Source: Planctomycetota bacterium
Lineage (GTDB): Bacteria; Planctomycetota; Phycisphaerae; UBA1845; PWPN01
NCBI GenBank assembly: GCA_029550525.1
Contig: JAKPHF010000004.1
Coordinates: 62,001-126,000 of the forward strand
Direction of reading: 5' to 3'
Length of the DNA stretch: 64,000 nt
This document shows, in pieces, positions 1-8,191 of the stretch. The first letter of the stretch is position 1. The number at the start of each line of letters is the position of its first letter. The position numbers were made by a program, and so were the translations under genes. Below the pieces are notes generated by a model. That model was not told the origin of the DNA. It did not search any database and saw nothing but the letters and a program-made list of their open reading frames with translations.

Positions 1-1162
1 TGGCCAGCAGATCGGTCAACGTGGCCTCGCCGGGAGCGGCCTGGAACAGCACGGTGGGCGGATTGTCCAGCGCGCCGATGCCCAGCGGCCGGTCGATGAG
101 CCGGATCGGGCGATCCTTGCGGGCGATCTTCCAGTTGCCCTCGCCCATGTGGCTCATCAGAGCCGAGTCAAGATCGAAATCCATGGCGTACATTTCGGTG
201 AAGTGGGCATCGGGGGCGATGGAGTGGCCGGCGGCGACGAGGCTGCAGCAGGTGGTGTCGCCTTCGGCCGCGTAACCGTAGCCCTTGGCCAGGAGGTTCG
301 ACGCGGCCAGCATGTGGAGCTGACGGAAGCGGCCGTCGTCCGCCACCGCACCGAAATAGATGCTGAACCCGTCGTAGCCCCCCTGCTCGAGCAGGGCTTG
401 GATGCCGACCTGGAATCGGGCGGCGTACCGGTGGTTCTCTTCGCTCAGCTTGGGATCGATCTCGAAGTTGCGGCGATCCTCGTCCATGGCCGCCTTCACG
501 TCGGCGTCACTGGCGGCCTCGCACAGCCGTTGGACGGTGCCGAGGCTCACGTGGTCGATCTGCGGACCGATCTTCCGCATGAACTGGGCGCTGTCGGTGA
601 GGATGTCGCCCATGCCCGGCATCTGGCCGATGGTGGCGATGCGCATGCGCCGCAGGCGCTGGCAGGTCTGGGCAGCGTGAGCCCAGTCCTGTACGAAGAG
701 GCGGAAGGCGTCGGATCGCCAATCTTCTGTGATGATCGGACAGGGAATCCGCGACCGCATGATGGCATTGGCCGTGTCCTGCGCTCCGTGGATGCCCTGG
801 TTATAGGTGAGGTCGGCCATGTCCCACTTGGCCGTCACGTTGCGCTCGGGCTGGATGTTGGCCAGCATGATGGGCAGGTTGTTCTCGCGGAGCGCCTGCA
901 CCGTGCGCAGCGCCGGGCCGTACGTGAGCATCATGATGAGGATGCCGTCGAGCCCTTCCTGGTTGAAGTGCCGCACGCGGGCTTCGATGTCGGCCCGATT
1001 GCGGGCGGCTCCGGGGAAGTCGACATCGACCACGTTGGCCAACTGAGCGGCCACCGCCCGGGCATACTCCTCCTGCCGTGCGGTGATACCGGGCAGGAAG
1101 TTGTCGTACAGCTCCTGCATGATGCCGAGCAGTCCGATTCGAGGTTTACGTGCGTCCAGCAA
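1..1162 (-). CDS. araA: L-arabinose isomerase (C-terminus beyond window)
   Basis: Third gene of the arabinose operon; the enzyme converts L-arabinose to L-ribulose in the cytoplasm. The frame is open for 387 codons and runs off the left edge. I chose a TTG start at 1162 because GGAG lies 8 bases upstream and the reading begins MLDARKPRIGLLG, the usual N-terminal strand of this family. The C-terminal half has GYGYAAEGD (Glu300), FTEMYAMDFD and LMSHMGEGN (His338), which line up with the metal-binding Glu and His segments of AraA. The position I align with E. coli Glu306 lies in YFGAV (about 271) and is not Glu, so this is a divergent subfamily or my alignment is off there. A 116-base gap with an octamer-type repeat separates it from araD. 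Confidence 0.88.
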   Translation of the reverse strand, partial: MLDARKPRIGLLGIMQELYDNFLPGITARQEEYARAVAAQLANVVDVDFPGAARNRADIEARVRHFNQEGLDGILIMMLTYGPALRTVQALRENNLPIMLANIQPERNVTAKWDMADLTYNQGIHGAQDTANAIMRSRIPCPIITEDWRSDAFRLFVQDWAHAAQTCQRLRRMRIATIGQMPGMGDILTDSAQFMRKIGPQIDHVSLGTVQRLCEAASDADVKAAMDEDRRNFEIDPKLSEENHRYAARFQVGIQALLEQGGYDGFSIYFGAVADDGRFRQLHMLAASNLLAKGYGYAAEGDTTCCSLVAAGHSIAPDAHFTEMYAMDFDLDSALMSHMGEGNWKIARKDRPIRLIDRPLGIGALDNPPTVLFQAAPGEATLTDLLA

Positions 1163-1194
1163 GGCAAATACTCCTTCGTGCCACCGCCGTTCGT

Positions 1195-1275
1195 TGTCCT
1201 TTCCTTCGCCGCGTCGCCACGTCTCCGTGTCGCCGCGTCAATCTTTTCCCCGTGTCGCCGCGTGAGTCTTTTCCG
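1195..1275. repeat. imperfect octamer array (GTCGCCGC-like) between araD and araA
   Basis: Back-to-back variants of CGTCGCCG, CGTCTCCG and CGTCAATC with a period near 8. A similar array lies at 36893-36930 and a complementary one at 59141-59160. It occupies almost all of the araD-araA gap. Confidence 0.5.
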
Positions 1276-1278
1276 ATC

Positions 1279-1929
1279 TCACCCTTGCCCGTATCGCCCG
1301 TGATAGCGTGCGTACCACTTCTCGGCCTCGTCGGGCGGAATAGGCGCGGGTCGGCCGATCTGCATGGCCAGGTGCACGGTCTTGGCCACGTCCTCGGTCA
1401 TGATCGCGGCTTTAAGCGCCGCCCGGGGTGTCGCCCCCCAGGCGAACGTGCCGTGGTTGCCCAGAAGAATGGCCGGCGCGCGATTCTTGTATTTCATGAT
1501 CGCCTCGCCGATGTGGTCGCCCTCATTGTCCACGTACGGCGCGCAGGGAATCTCGGCGCCGAACTCGTCGGCAATGGCCGTGAGGCAAAGCGGGATGGAC
1601 ATCCCCACTGCCGCGAACGCGGTGGCGTAGTTGCTGTGGGTGTGGATGATGCCGCCGACGTCGGGCATCTGACGGTATAGGTAGAGGTGATGCGGCAAGT
1701 CCACGCTGGGCCGCAGACGTGAATCGACCACCTTACCCGTCTCGAGGTCCACCTCGACCAGATCGGCGGGCGTCAGCGTGTCGTAATCCACGCCGGAAGG
1801 CTTGATGACGAGGCGTCCGCGCGAGCGGTCCAGGCCGCTGGCGTTGCCCGAGTGCATGGTCACCAGCCCGGCCTGGGGCAGCATGCGGTTCGCGTAACAC
1901 ACTTCTTCCCGCAGTTCGGCGAGACTCAT
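1279..1929 (-). CDS. araD: L-ribulose-5-phosphate 4-epimerase
   Basis: Class II aldolase-family epimerase of 216 residues that converts L-ribulose 5-phosphate to D-xylulose 5-phosphate, feeding the pentose phosphate pathway. Visible family marks: the GNASG phosphate-binding segment near residue 28, Asp77 in RPSVDLP, the zinc-binding pair His96/His98 in IIHTHSN, and the third ligand His159 in LGNHGT. The ATG at 1929 overlaps the araB stop codon as ATGA and is preceded by GGAGGGGCG, so araB and araD are translationally coupled. Length matches the family (about 230). The open frame extends far upstream but that part is the shadow of araB. Confidence 0.93.
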   Translation of the reverse strand: MSLAELREEVCYANRMLPQAGLVTMHSGNASGLDRSRGRLVIKPSGVDYDTLTPADLVEVDLETGKVVDSRLRPSVDLPHHLYLYRQMPDVGGIIHTHSNYATAFAAVGMSIPLCLTAIADEFGAEIPCAPYVDNEGDHIGEAIMKYKNRAPAILLGNHGTFAWGATPRAALKAAIMTEDVAKTVHLAMQIGRPAPIPPDEAEKWYARYHGRYGQG

Positions 1930-3626
1930 CGCCCCTCCTTCCGAGCCCGGTCGCGGATGACGATGAGGTTTTTCATCACATGGGCCAGGTTGCCCTGGAA
2001 CTCGCGTGTGCCGAACGCATCGTGCAGCACACGGTAGAGCTTGTACAGCTCGGCATACGTTTTGACCGCCGCGGGATCGGGCTTGTAGACGCGGGACGGC
2101 TCGCGGATCATCGCGGCCTGGGCGTCCTGCGTCCGCTTGTACGCCCCGCCGACCACCGCGCCGAAGATGGCTGCTCCCAACGCGCAGGTCTGGGACGACG
2201 AGCTGATCTTCATCGGCCGGTTGCACACGTCGGCGTAGATCTGCATGACCATCGGGTTCTTCTCGGCGATGCCGCCGCAGTTGACCACCTCGCGAACCTT
2301 GGCTCCGTACTCTTCCAGCCGGTTGATGATGGTCAGGGCGCCGAAAGCGGTCGCCTCGATCAGGGCGCGGTAGGTCTCGGGCGCGGTCGTCTGCAGCGTC
2401 TGGCCCACGATCAGGCCGGTGAGCAGCGGATCGACCAGCACCGTCCGGTTGCCGTTGTTCCAGTCGAGGGCGAGCAGGCCCGAGGCACCGGGACGCAGCT
2501 TGGCCGCCTCGCGGGTCAGGTTCTGATGGGCATCGCCCTTGCCGGTGTACTTTTCGGGTGTGGCGTGGCGAACGAACCAGTTGAAAATGTCGCCCACCGC
2601 CGACTGGCCCGCCTCCAGGCCGTACATGCCGGGGATGACCGAACCGGGCACGATCCCGCACAGGCCCGGGATATCGGGCAGTTCGCGATTCATGGGTGAC
2701 ACTAAAATGTCGCAGGTGCTCGTGCCGATGATCTTGACCAGCCGGCCGGGCTTGATCCCCGCGCCCACGGCCCCCAGATGCGCATCGAACGCCCCGACAG
2801 CCACGGCGATGCCCGCGGGCAGGCCGACCTTCGCCGCCACAGCCTCACACAGCCCGCCTGCCTTACGGTCGGACGGCACGGCGGGTGTGGCGTAACACTG
2901 GGCGATCCGGACCAGGTCGGGCTCGATGGAGTTCAGGAGCTTGACCGGCAGACCGCCCCACCGCTCGTGATACATGGCCTTGTGGCCGGCGGCGCAGATG
3001 CCGCGCTTGAGCGTAGCCGGATCGCAATTGCCCGTGAGATACGCCGGGATGAAGTCAGCGAGCTCGACGAAGGAGGCCGCGGCCTCGAAAACCTTCGGCG
3101 CCGTACGCTTGCAGTGCAGGATCTTCGACCAGTACCACTCGCTGGAGTAGGTTCCGCCGCAGACGGCCAGGTATCCTTCCCGGCTCTTGCGGGCAGCGGC
3201 CGTGATCTCCGCGGCCTCCGCGTAGCTGGTGTGATCCTTCCACAGCCAGGCTTGGGCGGCAAGGTTGCGGCGGAACTCCTTCTTCATGGCCAGCGGCGTA
3301 CCGTCACGGTCTACCGGAATGGGCGTCGAGCCCGTGGTGTCCACGCCGATTCCGATGACGTTCTCGGGCTTGAATCCGCGCTTGCCCTTCGCCGCTCGCA
3401 ACGCGCCGCCGACCGACTTGAAGAACCCCTCAATGTAGTCGGCCGGGTTCTGCCGGGCCAGGTTGGGATCCTTGGGGTCCAGCAGGATGCCCGCCTCACC
3501 GCTGGGATAGTTGAACACGTGCGAGGCGAGCTCCGCGCCGTTGTCCACGTCCACGATGATGGCCCGCACGCTGTTGGTCCCGTAGTCCACACCGATCGCG
3601 AATCGCTTGCCGTTTCTGTTCTGCAC
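1926..3626 (-). CDS. araB: ribulokinase
   Basis: FGGY-family sugar kinase that phosphorylates L-ribulose with ATP. From the GTG at 3626 it has 566 residues, typical of AraB. The N-terminal ATPase signature FAIGVDYGTNSVR sits at residues 9-21; GVDTTGSTPIPVD follows near 95, and the C-terminal lobe has NCGGIAEKNPMVMQIYADV and TCALGAAIFGA. The GTG start is chosen over an ATG 24 codons earlier because AGGACAGGAACA precedes it directly and homology begins there. First gene of araB-araD-araA; it overlaps araD by 4 bases. No AraC- or GntR-type regulator is present; the nearest upstream gene encodes a small LuxR-type HTH protein about 200 bases away. Confidence 0.94.
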   Translation of the reverse strand: MQNRNGKRFAIGVDYGTNSVRAIIVDVDNGAELASHVFNYPSGEAGILLDPKDPNLARQNPADYIEGFFKSVGGALRAAKGKRGFKPENVIGIGVDTTGSTPIPVDRDGTPLAMKKEFRRNLAAQAWLWKDHTSYAEAAEITAAARKSREGYLAVCGGTYSSEWYWSKILHCKRTAPKVFEAAASFVELADFIPAYLTGNCDPATLKRGICAAGHKAMYHERWGGLPVKLLNSIEPDLVRIAQCYATPAVPSDRKAGGLCEAVAAKVGLPAGIAVAVGAFDAHLGAVGAGIKPGRLVKIIGTSTCDILVSPMNRELPDIPGLCGIVPGSVIPGMYGLEAGQSAVGDIFNWFVRHATPEKYTGKGDAHQNLTREAAKLRPGASGLLALDWNNGNRTVLVDPLLTGLIVGQTLQTTAPETYRALIEATAFGALTIINRLEEYGAKVREVVNCGGIAEKNPMVMQIYADVCNRPMKISSSSQTCALGAAIFGAVVGGAYKRTQDAQAAMIREPSRVYKPDPAAVKTYAELYKLYRVLHDAFGTREFQGNLAHVMKNLIVIRDRARKEGR

Positions 3627-3827
3627 TGTTCCTGTCCTCTCGGGTTGTCCGGTAGCGCGGCGTACCCGCCCGTACGAGAAGATCGCGCAGGCTCGCACCC
3701 GCGGCTCGCCGTATTCCGTCGCTGCTTCGGAAGTGCAGAGCTTACCGCCAGGTCCGCCCGCGCGGCAACCCGGCGCGGACGCCCGGTCGAGGGATTAGCA
3801 GGTTGGTTGTCGTTTTGAGGGATCCCG

Positions 3828-4139
3828 TCAGGATCGCGATCGCCGCTCACGCGAGCGGCTGATCCAGTATTGGAAGGCCTGGAGAAGTACGTCCACTTTG
3901 CTGGAGGTCTGCAGCTTGCGGTGAATGTTGGTGATGTGCAGTCGCACGGTGGCCTCAGACACCTGCAGCTCGTCGGCGATGGCGGCGTTTTTCATGCCCG
4001 TGCACAGCAGGCACACAATCTGCTTTTCGCGGGGAGTCAACTGCCGGTCTTCACAGAACTGAGAAACCGCCTGCTTCAGCTCCTGGTCAGGCGTCCAGCT
4101 CGGTTCAGGCTTTCCTCGGTTAATTGCTGCCTCGCGCAT
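3828..4139 (-). CDS. small LuxR/NarL-type HTH DNA-binding protein
   Basis: A 103-residue protein that is essentially only a DNA-binding domain. Residues 34-90 form the LuxR/GerE tetrahelical HTH: LTPREKQIVCLL, then IADELQVSEATVRLHITNIHRKL with the recognition helix near 60-76. There is no receiver or sensor domain; the first 33 residues are polar and unrecognised. ATG at 4139 is taken; a TTG four codons upstream is possible, and neither has a good Shine-Dalgarno. It lies upstream of the arabinose operon on the same strand, so it may regulate it, but that is inference from position only. Confidence 0.7.
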   Translation of the reverse strand: MREAAINRGKPEPSWTPDQELKQAVSQFCEDRQLTPREKQIVCLLCTGMKNAAIADELQVSEATVRLHITNIHRKLQTSSKVDVLLQAFQYWISRSRERRSRS

Positions 4140-4159
4140 AGATGCACCCAAGACTGCTA

Positions 4160-4188
4160 ACCGTACTAGGTCACTGCACCTCCGACAA
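4160..4188 (-). promoter_or_regulatory. candidate promoter of the HTH gene with internal inverted repeat
   Basis: Reading leftwards: TTGTCG (4188-4183), 17-base spacer, TACGGT (4165-4160). The start point would fall near 4153, only about 14 bases from the ATG. An inverted repeat CTAGGT/ACCTAG (4166-4171 and 4188-4193) spans the spacer and -35, a plausible operator. Confidence 0.35.
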
Positions 4189-4350
4189 CCTAGAGAATGA
4201 GCTAATCTAAGAAATCCTCACCCCGATCGTCGGCTCGCCTACGCCCTCAATTCGGAAACGAAGAGTGACTCGGCACGCCATCGAACCCAACGTTGCTCAC
4301 GCCGAGCGCTGCCGCCGCTGGCGTCACCGCGAGAGGTCAAGCTTGGCCGG

Positions 4351-4392
4351 TCAAAAAGAAACGCAGCCCGCGCGACGAGTTCGCGGGCTGCG
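4351..4392 (-). terminator. rho-independent terminator of the outer-membrane gene
   Basis: Perfect 11-bp stem (4362-4372 with 4382-4392), 9-base loop, followed on the minus strand by TTTCTTTTTG. It lies 36 bases past the stop codon at 4428. Confidence 0.88.
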
Positions 4393-4427
4393 CTACGATG
4401 ATCGATCGCTCAGTTGTCGAGCGGGCT

Positions 4428-5369
4428 TTAGTTCCGGGCGAAGGCCGGGGCATCAAACGTGAACGAGTACGTCAAACTGGCCGAGAAGTTGTCCTCCTGA
4501 TCGTCCCCGTCGAGCGTCCAACGTGTGCCGAAGCCCAGGCCGTGATGCTTGGTGATGGCCCACATGCCGCCGAACTCCATCGAGTGCTGGTTGCGGTGGC
4601 CTCGGTATTCGCTCGTCTCGTGGATGTAGTCCAGCATGAGCGAGAGATTGTCGGTGACCAGGTACTCGGTACCGGCGACGAAGCCCCATTGGAAGTCGCG
4701 CAGATCGCCAGGATGCTTCTTCTCGCGGGGCATCGGGCTGTCGCCCGAGGCGACCTTCAGGAACGGGTTAAAGTGCACGCGCCAGCGATCCGTGAGCGAC
4801 TTGGTCACGAGGCCGGTCAGTTCCCAATCCAAACCGCTGCCGCCTTCGCCGGTCGGAATGAACAGCGTGTTACGCAACGCGAACGCCGGGGCCCAATCCT
4901 TCTCTTCCCACAGGCGCCACTGCCAGCCGAACTCGGTATTGAAGTTGCCCTCGGCATCACCATCGCCGAGCAACCACGGCATGGCCAAACTCAGCTGATG
5001 GTTCGGAGCGATGCCCCACTCGCCCATCACGAACAGACGAACATCATCGTCGGTCCCGTCACTGGAGGTGGCGTAGGTCACCGTGTGCAGAAGCTGGATT
5101 GTGCCCGTGTCCTGAGGATCGGCGCTGCGCATACGAACCGGCGCCCAGATGTCCCACTCGCTGCCCATGCCGACGGTCGCGGGGCGTTCATGGCGTTCAA
5201 CCTGGGTCTCGACTTCGACCGTGGCGGTCTGTGGATCCGCCTGGGCCAGGCTCAACACCGGCGTCTCCTCGAAAGCATATCGGTCGGCTGAGTCCCCCTG
5301 CCCGTTCGCCACCGATGTCACCAGCAAGGCAGAAACCGCCACCGCCGAGATTGCGCGTAAAAAAACCAT
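4428..5369 (-). CDS. secreted outer-membrane beta-barrel protein (phenol-degradation MetA-like fold)
   Basis: A 313-residue protein with a Sec signal peptide (MVFLRAISAVAVSALL, ending near ANGQ at 24). The mature part is a series of alternating aromatic/polar strands (LLHTVTYATSS, VRLFVMGEWGIAP, WGFVAGTEYLV, SLTYSFTF), the texture of outer-membrane barrels of the MetA-pathway/transporter type. ATG at 5369 is preceded by GGAG at a spacing of 9 and starts the signal peptide; an earlier in-frame start would place charged residues in front. It is a monocistronic unit with its own promoter and terminator. Substrate unknown; a role in outer-membrane transport is inference from fold texture. Confidence 0.72.
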   Translation of the reverse strand: MVFLRAISAVAVSALLVTSVANGQGDSADRYAFEETPVLSLAQADPQTATVEVETQVERHERPATVGMGSEWDIWAPVRMRSADPQDTGTIQLLHTVTYATSSDGTDDDVRLFVMGEWGIAPNHQLSLAMPWLLGDGDAEGNFNTEFGWQWRLWEEKDWAPAFALRNTLFIPTGEGGSGLDWELTGLVTKSLTDRWRVHFNPFLKVASGDSPMPREKKHPGDLRDFQWGFVAGTEYLVTDNLSLMLDYIHETSEYRGHRNQHSMEFGGMWAITKHHGLGFGTRWTLDGDDQEDNFSASLTYSFTFDAPAFARN

Positions 5370-5421
5370 TCCATCTCGCTCCAAACAGGAAACCTGAATG
5401 TCACCGATCAACGGTCCGCCT

Positions 5422-5445
5422 GGCACTGACGCTCAGGCCAGTGCC
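5422..5445 (-). promoter_or_regulatory. hairpin in the 5' leader of the outer-membrane gene
   Basis: GGCACTG and CAGTGCC form a 7-bp stem in the roughly 84-base leader between the promoter at 5461-5488 and the start codon. It might affect mRNA stability or translation. Confidence 0.35.
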
Positions 5446-5460
5446 GAATGAGTGCATTGC

Positions 5461-5488
5461 ATTCTAAATGGCTCTGGCGGGGTGTCAA
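5461..5488 (-). promoter_or_regulatory. strong sigma70-type promoter
   Basis: Reading leftwards: TTGACA (5488-5483), 16-base spacer, TAGAAT (5466-5461). This is the best consensus promoter in the window and drives the barrel gene starting at 5369. Confidence 0.72.
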
Positions 5489-5717
5489 CCGGAAATGAGA
5501 AATGCGGTATGGCAGACTTACGTAACTGACGGTCATCCGCCTCGTGTATTGCGCAGCCGCGGATGATAGCGCAAAAGTTGCCGATTGGCAGCGCCCGCGG
5601 ACTGCGCCGGATCGTCCAAAGCCGCGCGCTTCACGGACGCGACTGCGCGGCCATGTGCGAGTAACTCGGGTCTCCTTCCAGCCGATTGGCCAACGCTACA
5701 CCGTCACCTCGCGAACG
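5489..5717. other. gene-free stretch upstream of tRNA-Ser
   Basis: Only small unconvincing open frames on both strands. Apart from the flanking promoters I see no structured element in it. Confidence 0.5.
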
Positions 5718-5746
5718 TTGACCGCCCTGCCATCGATCGGTACTGT
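5718..5746 (+). promoter_or_regulatory. candidate promoter of tRNA-Ser
   Basis: TTGACC (5718-5723), 17-base spacer, TACTGT (5741-5746). The predicted start near 5753 is 17 bases before the tRNA 5' end. Confidence 0.5.
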
Positions 5747-5769
5747 AGGGGATTGCAGAGAACCAAGCT

Positions 5770-5856
5770 GGAGGCGTGCCCGAGCGGCTGAAGGGACCGG
5801 TTTTGAAAACCGGCGTACGCGAAAGCGTACCGGGGGTTCGAATCCCTCCGCCTCCG
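5770..5856 (+). tRNA. tRNA-Ser (anticodon UGA)
   Basis: Acceptor stem GGAGGCG (5770-5776) pairs with CGCCTCC (5849-5855), discriminator G. The anticodon stem CCGGT/ACCGG encloses loop TTTGAAA with anticodon TGA at 5804-5806. A long variable arm (GTACGC/GCGTAC) marks it as class II serine tRNA, and the T-loop GGTTCGAATCC is intact. The 3' CCA is not encoded. Confidence 0.96.
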
Positions 5857-5949
5857 ATGGCAGAGCCGAGAACTGGGGAAGAGTCTCCGCCCGCTCGATC
5901 TCGGGAACGGCGGCATCAGGCGTAAGACCGTTCCGAGAGGGATCGGCCG

Positions 5950-6002
5950 GGGAAGCACGCTGCATGTATAAGGAGACGGCGGGGTCAAGCCCCGCCGCTC
6001 GC
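5950..6002 (+). repeat. dispersed GC-rich repeat, copy A
   Basis: Shares GAAGCAC, CTGCATG, GGAGACGGC and a terminal GTCAAGCCCCGCCGCTCGC with copies at 14719-14804 and 63655-63706. The 3' part folds as an 8-bp stem CGGCGGGG/CCCCGCCG (5977-5984, 5990-5997) with loop TCAAG. Confidence 0.65.
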
Positions 6003-6019
6003 TGGATGCTCCAGATCCC

Positions 6020-6047
6020 GGTCCCTAGTCCCCAGTCCCCAGGCCCT
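6020..6047. repeat. heptamer array (AGTCCCC type)
   Basis: Four units with period 7: GGTCCCT, AGTCCCC, AGTCCCC, AGGCCCT. It runs into the 3' end of the next gene, whose last codons and TAG stop lie in the array. Confidence 0.7.
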
Positions 6048-8106
6048 TGCCTTTCAGCTTGCGGACGTTGGCTGCGAACTTCGCGTCGTACTCGGCCTGG
6101 AGCCGGCTGCGCAGGCCGGCGTCCGCGGTCAGCACGACCATGCGGGTCAGGTCGAGCCTACCCAGCTCCAGGCTCACCGCGCCGTTCCCGGCCGGCTGAT
6201 GCTTCACGTCGAGCAGGCCGTCGGCGGAGACCTCGAACACGTCGGCCGTCTTGATCCACGCCGGCGGCGAGACCTTCACCCGGGTGTTGAGCCGGGGCTT
6301 GTACACCGTCCCCAGCCGATCGGAGGCCAGGTTATCGTTGACCACCAGCAGGATCATGGTGTCGCCGCCGGCGAGCAGCGACCGGCACCAGACCATCTTC
6401 GACGACTCGACCGGCACGCGGGCCGGACAGCCGATCGCCACCAGGTCGCCCACCGTCCGGGCTTCAGCGCCGAGCAGGCCGATCTCGGTCCACAGCGGCT
6501 TCATGTCCTCATGACCCACGCCGTGATACCGATCGTACTGGCAGTACCACCAATACGAAATCTGCTTGGCTCCCGCAGCCAGCGCGTAGTAGACCTCGAC
6601 CCGCTTCTCCTCCGGCGTCGGCCCGCGGTACGGCGTCTCCTCGGGCGGGAAGTCAAACTTGCACGTGTGCAGGATCAGGTGCATGGGATTGGGCGCGCCG
6701 GCCGACTGGTAGATCTCGCCCACGGCGTAGACGTAGGTCGGTTTGAGGTACGCGCCGAGGTTGGTCGGGTCGCAATGCCAGACGCTCTGTACGCCCTCCT
6801 GGTAGTACGGGTCTGCACAGGGAATGTCCGGCAACTGGGCGTACATGTACCAGTTCTCCGGCTTGTACGTGTTGTCGATGTTCAGGAGTAGCGGCGTGGC
6901 GGCCTGGTCCTTGCGGCGGAACAGATGGCAACGGTCCACCAGCCACTGGGCCAGGCTGCCGAGACGCTCTTCGGGCGGCAACATCTTGCTGGCGAAATCC
7001 GCCGCGTCGGGTTCGTCGGTGAGGAAATAGAAGATGGCCGGATGTTGATCGTTGATCCAGTGGAGCATGCGGCGGATGCCCAGTCGCTCGAGCATGGCAT
7101 AACCCGCCTCCGAGTGCATGAACTCGTTGGCCGCCCCGGGGCAGTGGCTCATGTGCAGGTTGATGTTGTGCAGATGCAGGTCGTTGAGGAATCGCGGCCC
7201 CACATCCTCGGGCGTCCCTGAACCGTTGTCGCATCCCCACATGCCGTACAGGAACCCAAGCTGCCAGGCCCCCAGTCCGGCCATGGCCACCGTGCCGTCG
7301 GCGTAGTCGGCACGGAACACGTGGAACGAGCCGCGGGGCACGGGCCGATCGAGGACGATCGTCGCGGCCACGGTGTCAACTTTTTCATCGGCGACGATGC
7401 GCGAGCGTGCGGTCACATCCCGGCCGTCGAGCCAGAGCTTCGTCGGAGCGATGCCCTTGCCGCTCGGGTGCCGCAGGTAAACGTACGCGGCGTCGAGCTC
7501 GGGCGAGAAGCTGATGCTGTAGAAGCGCGGTTGACGCTGCGACGATCGCAGCTTCATCTCGACCGTCTTGCCGCCGACGGGCACGCCGATGGTCATCTCG
7601 TCCACTTGCGGCTGACGTCGCAGGCGGATGGTGACCTCGGCCAAACCGCCCGGCGGAATAATCATCGGTTCGACCTTCCACCAGACCGGCGTGCCGGCGA
7701 CCGTGAGCTTCTCGATCTGCTCGGCAGGCAGCTTGGAAAACCGCAGGCTCGACGGGTATTTCTCATCCCCGCGCACGCCCTTGTAGGGACCCTCGGGCGC
7801 GACGCCCTTGGCCAGGCTGACGCCTTGCAGGAAGACGTCCTCGACCTGCAGCGGCCGGTCCGTGCTGTTGCGGAAGTACGCGAACAGGTAGCCGCCCAAT
7901 GGCATGTCGGCATGACCGTAGCGAACTTTGTCGCCGTTCTCGTCCGTCCACGGCCATCCCTCGCGCCACAACGGCGCGAACTCGGGATAAGCCACATCCG
8001 GCAGGTACACGGCATGGATGCTGCCGTCGGAGCCCGGTGCCGCGAAAGCCACCGCGCCGACCACGGATGCCGCGAGCGCACCACCGATGATCAAGTTGGT
8101 CTTCAT
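6025..8106 (-). CDS. secreted glycoside hydrolase-like protein, family not recognised
   Basis: A 693-residue protein with a signal peptide (MKTNLIIGGALAASVVGAVAFA). The first 250 residues look like beta-sandwich domains; the middle has a TIM-barrel-like texture with GMWGCDN, HINQHP-like and YFLTDEPDAADF (near 365), where the Asp/Glu pair sits as in clan GH-A barrels. Later come CKFDFPPEETPYRG and YYALAAGAKQISYWWYC. Catalytic activity is therefore likely on a carbohydrate, but I cannot assign a family. ATG at 8106 begins the signal peptide. The final residues GLGTGD and the stop codon come from the AGTCCCC heptamer array, so the original C-terminus may have been replaced. Downstream partner of the gene at 8192-9670 on the same strand. 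Confidence 0.72.
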   Translation of the reverse strand: MKTNLIIGGALAASVVGAVAFAAPGSDGSIHAVYLPDVAYPEFAPLWREGWPWTDENGDKVRYGHADMPLGGYLFAYFRNSTDRPLQVEDVFLQGVSLAKGVAPEGPYKGVRGDEKYPSSLRFSKLPAEQIEKLTVAGTPVWWKVEPMIIPPGGLAEVTIRLRRQPQVDEMTIGVPVGGKTVEMKLRSSQRQPRFYSISFSPELDAAYVYLRHPSGKGIAPTKLWLDGRDVTARSRIVADEKVDTVAATIVLDRPVPRGSFHVFRADYADGTVAMAGLGAWQLGFLYGMWGCDNGSGTPEDVGPRFLNDLHLHNINLHMSHCPGAANEFMHSEAGYAMLERLGIRRMLHWINDQHPAIFYFLTDEPDAADFASKMLPPEERLGSLAQWLVDRCHLFRRKDQAATPLLLNIDNTYKPENWYMYAQLPDIPCADPYYQEGVQSVWHCDPTNLGAYLKPTYVYAVGEIYQSAGAPNPMHLILHTCKFDFPPEETPYRGPTPEEKRVEVYYALAAGAKQISYWWYCQYDRYHGVGHEDMKPLWTEIGLLGAEARTVGDLVAIGCPARVPVESSKMVWCRSLLAGGDTMILLVVNDNLASDRLGTVYKPRLNTRVKVSPPAWIKTADVFEVSADGLLDVKHQPAGNGAVSLELGRLDLTRMVVLTADAGLRSRLQAEYDAKFAANVRKLKGKGLGTGD

Positions 8107-8128
8107 ATGCGTATCCAGTCTCCCCAAG

Positions 8129-8160
8129 AGCTGTCAGCCATCAGCTCTCAATTTTCAGCG
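8129..8160. repeat. heptamer array (AGCTGTC type)
   Basis: AGCTGTC, AGCCATC, AGCTCTC, AATTTTC, AGCG: period 7. It fills the 85-base gap between the two secreted-protein genes. Confidence 0.65.
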
Positions 8161-8191
8161 GTCGGCCGAGCGTCCGGGTTACACTCACAAC

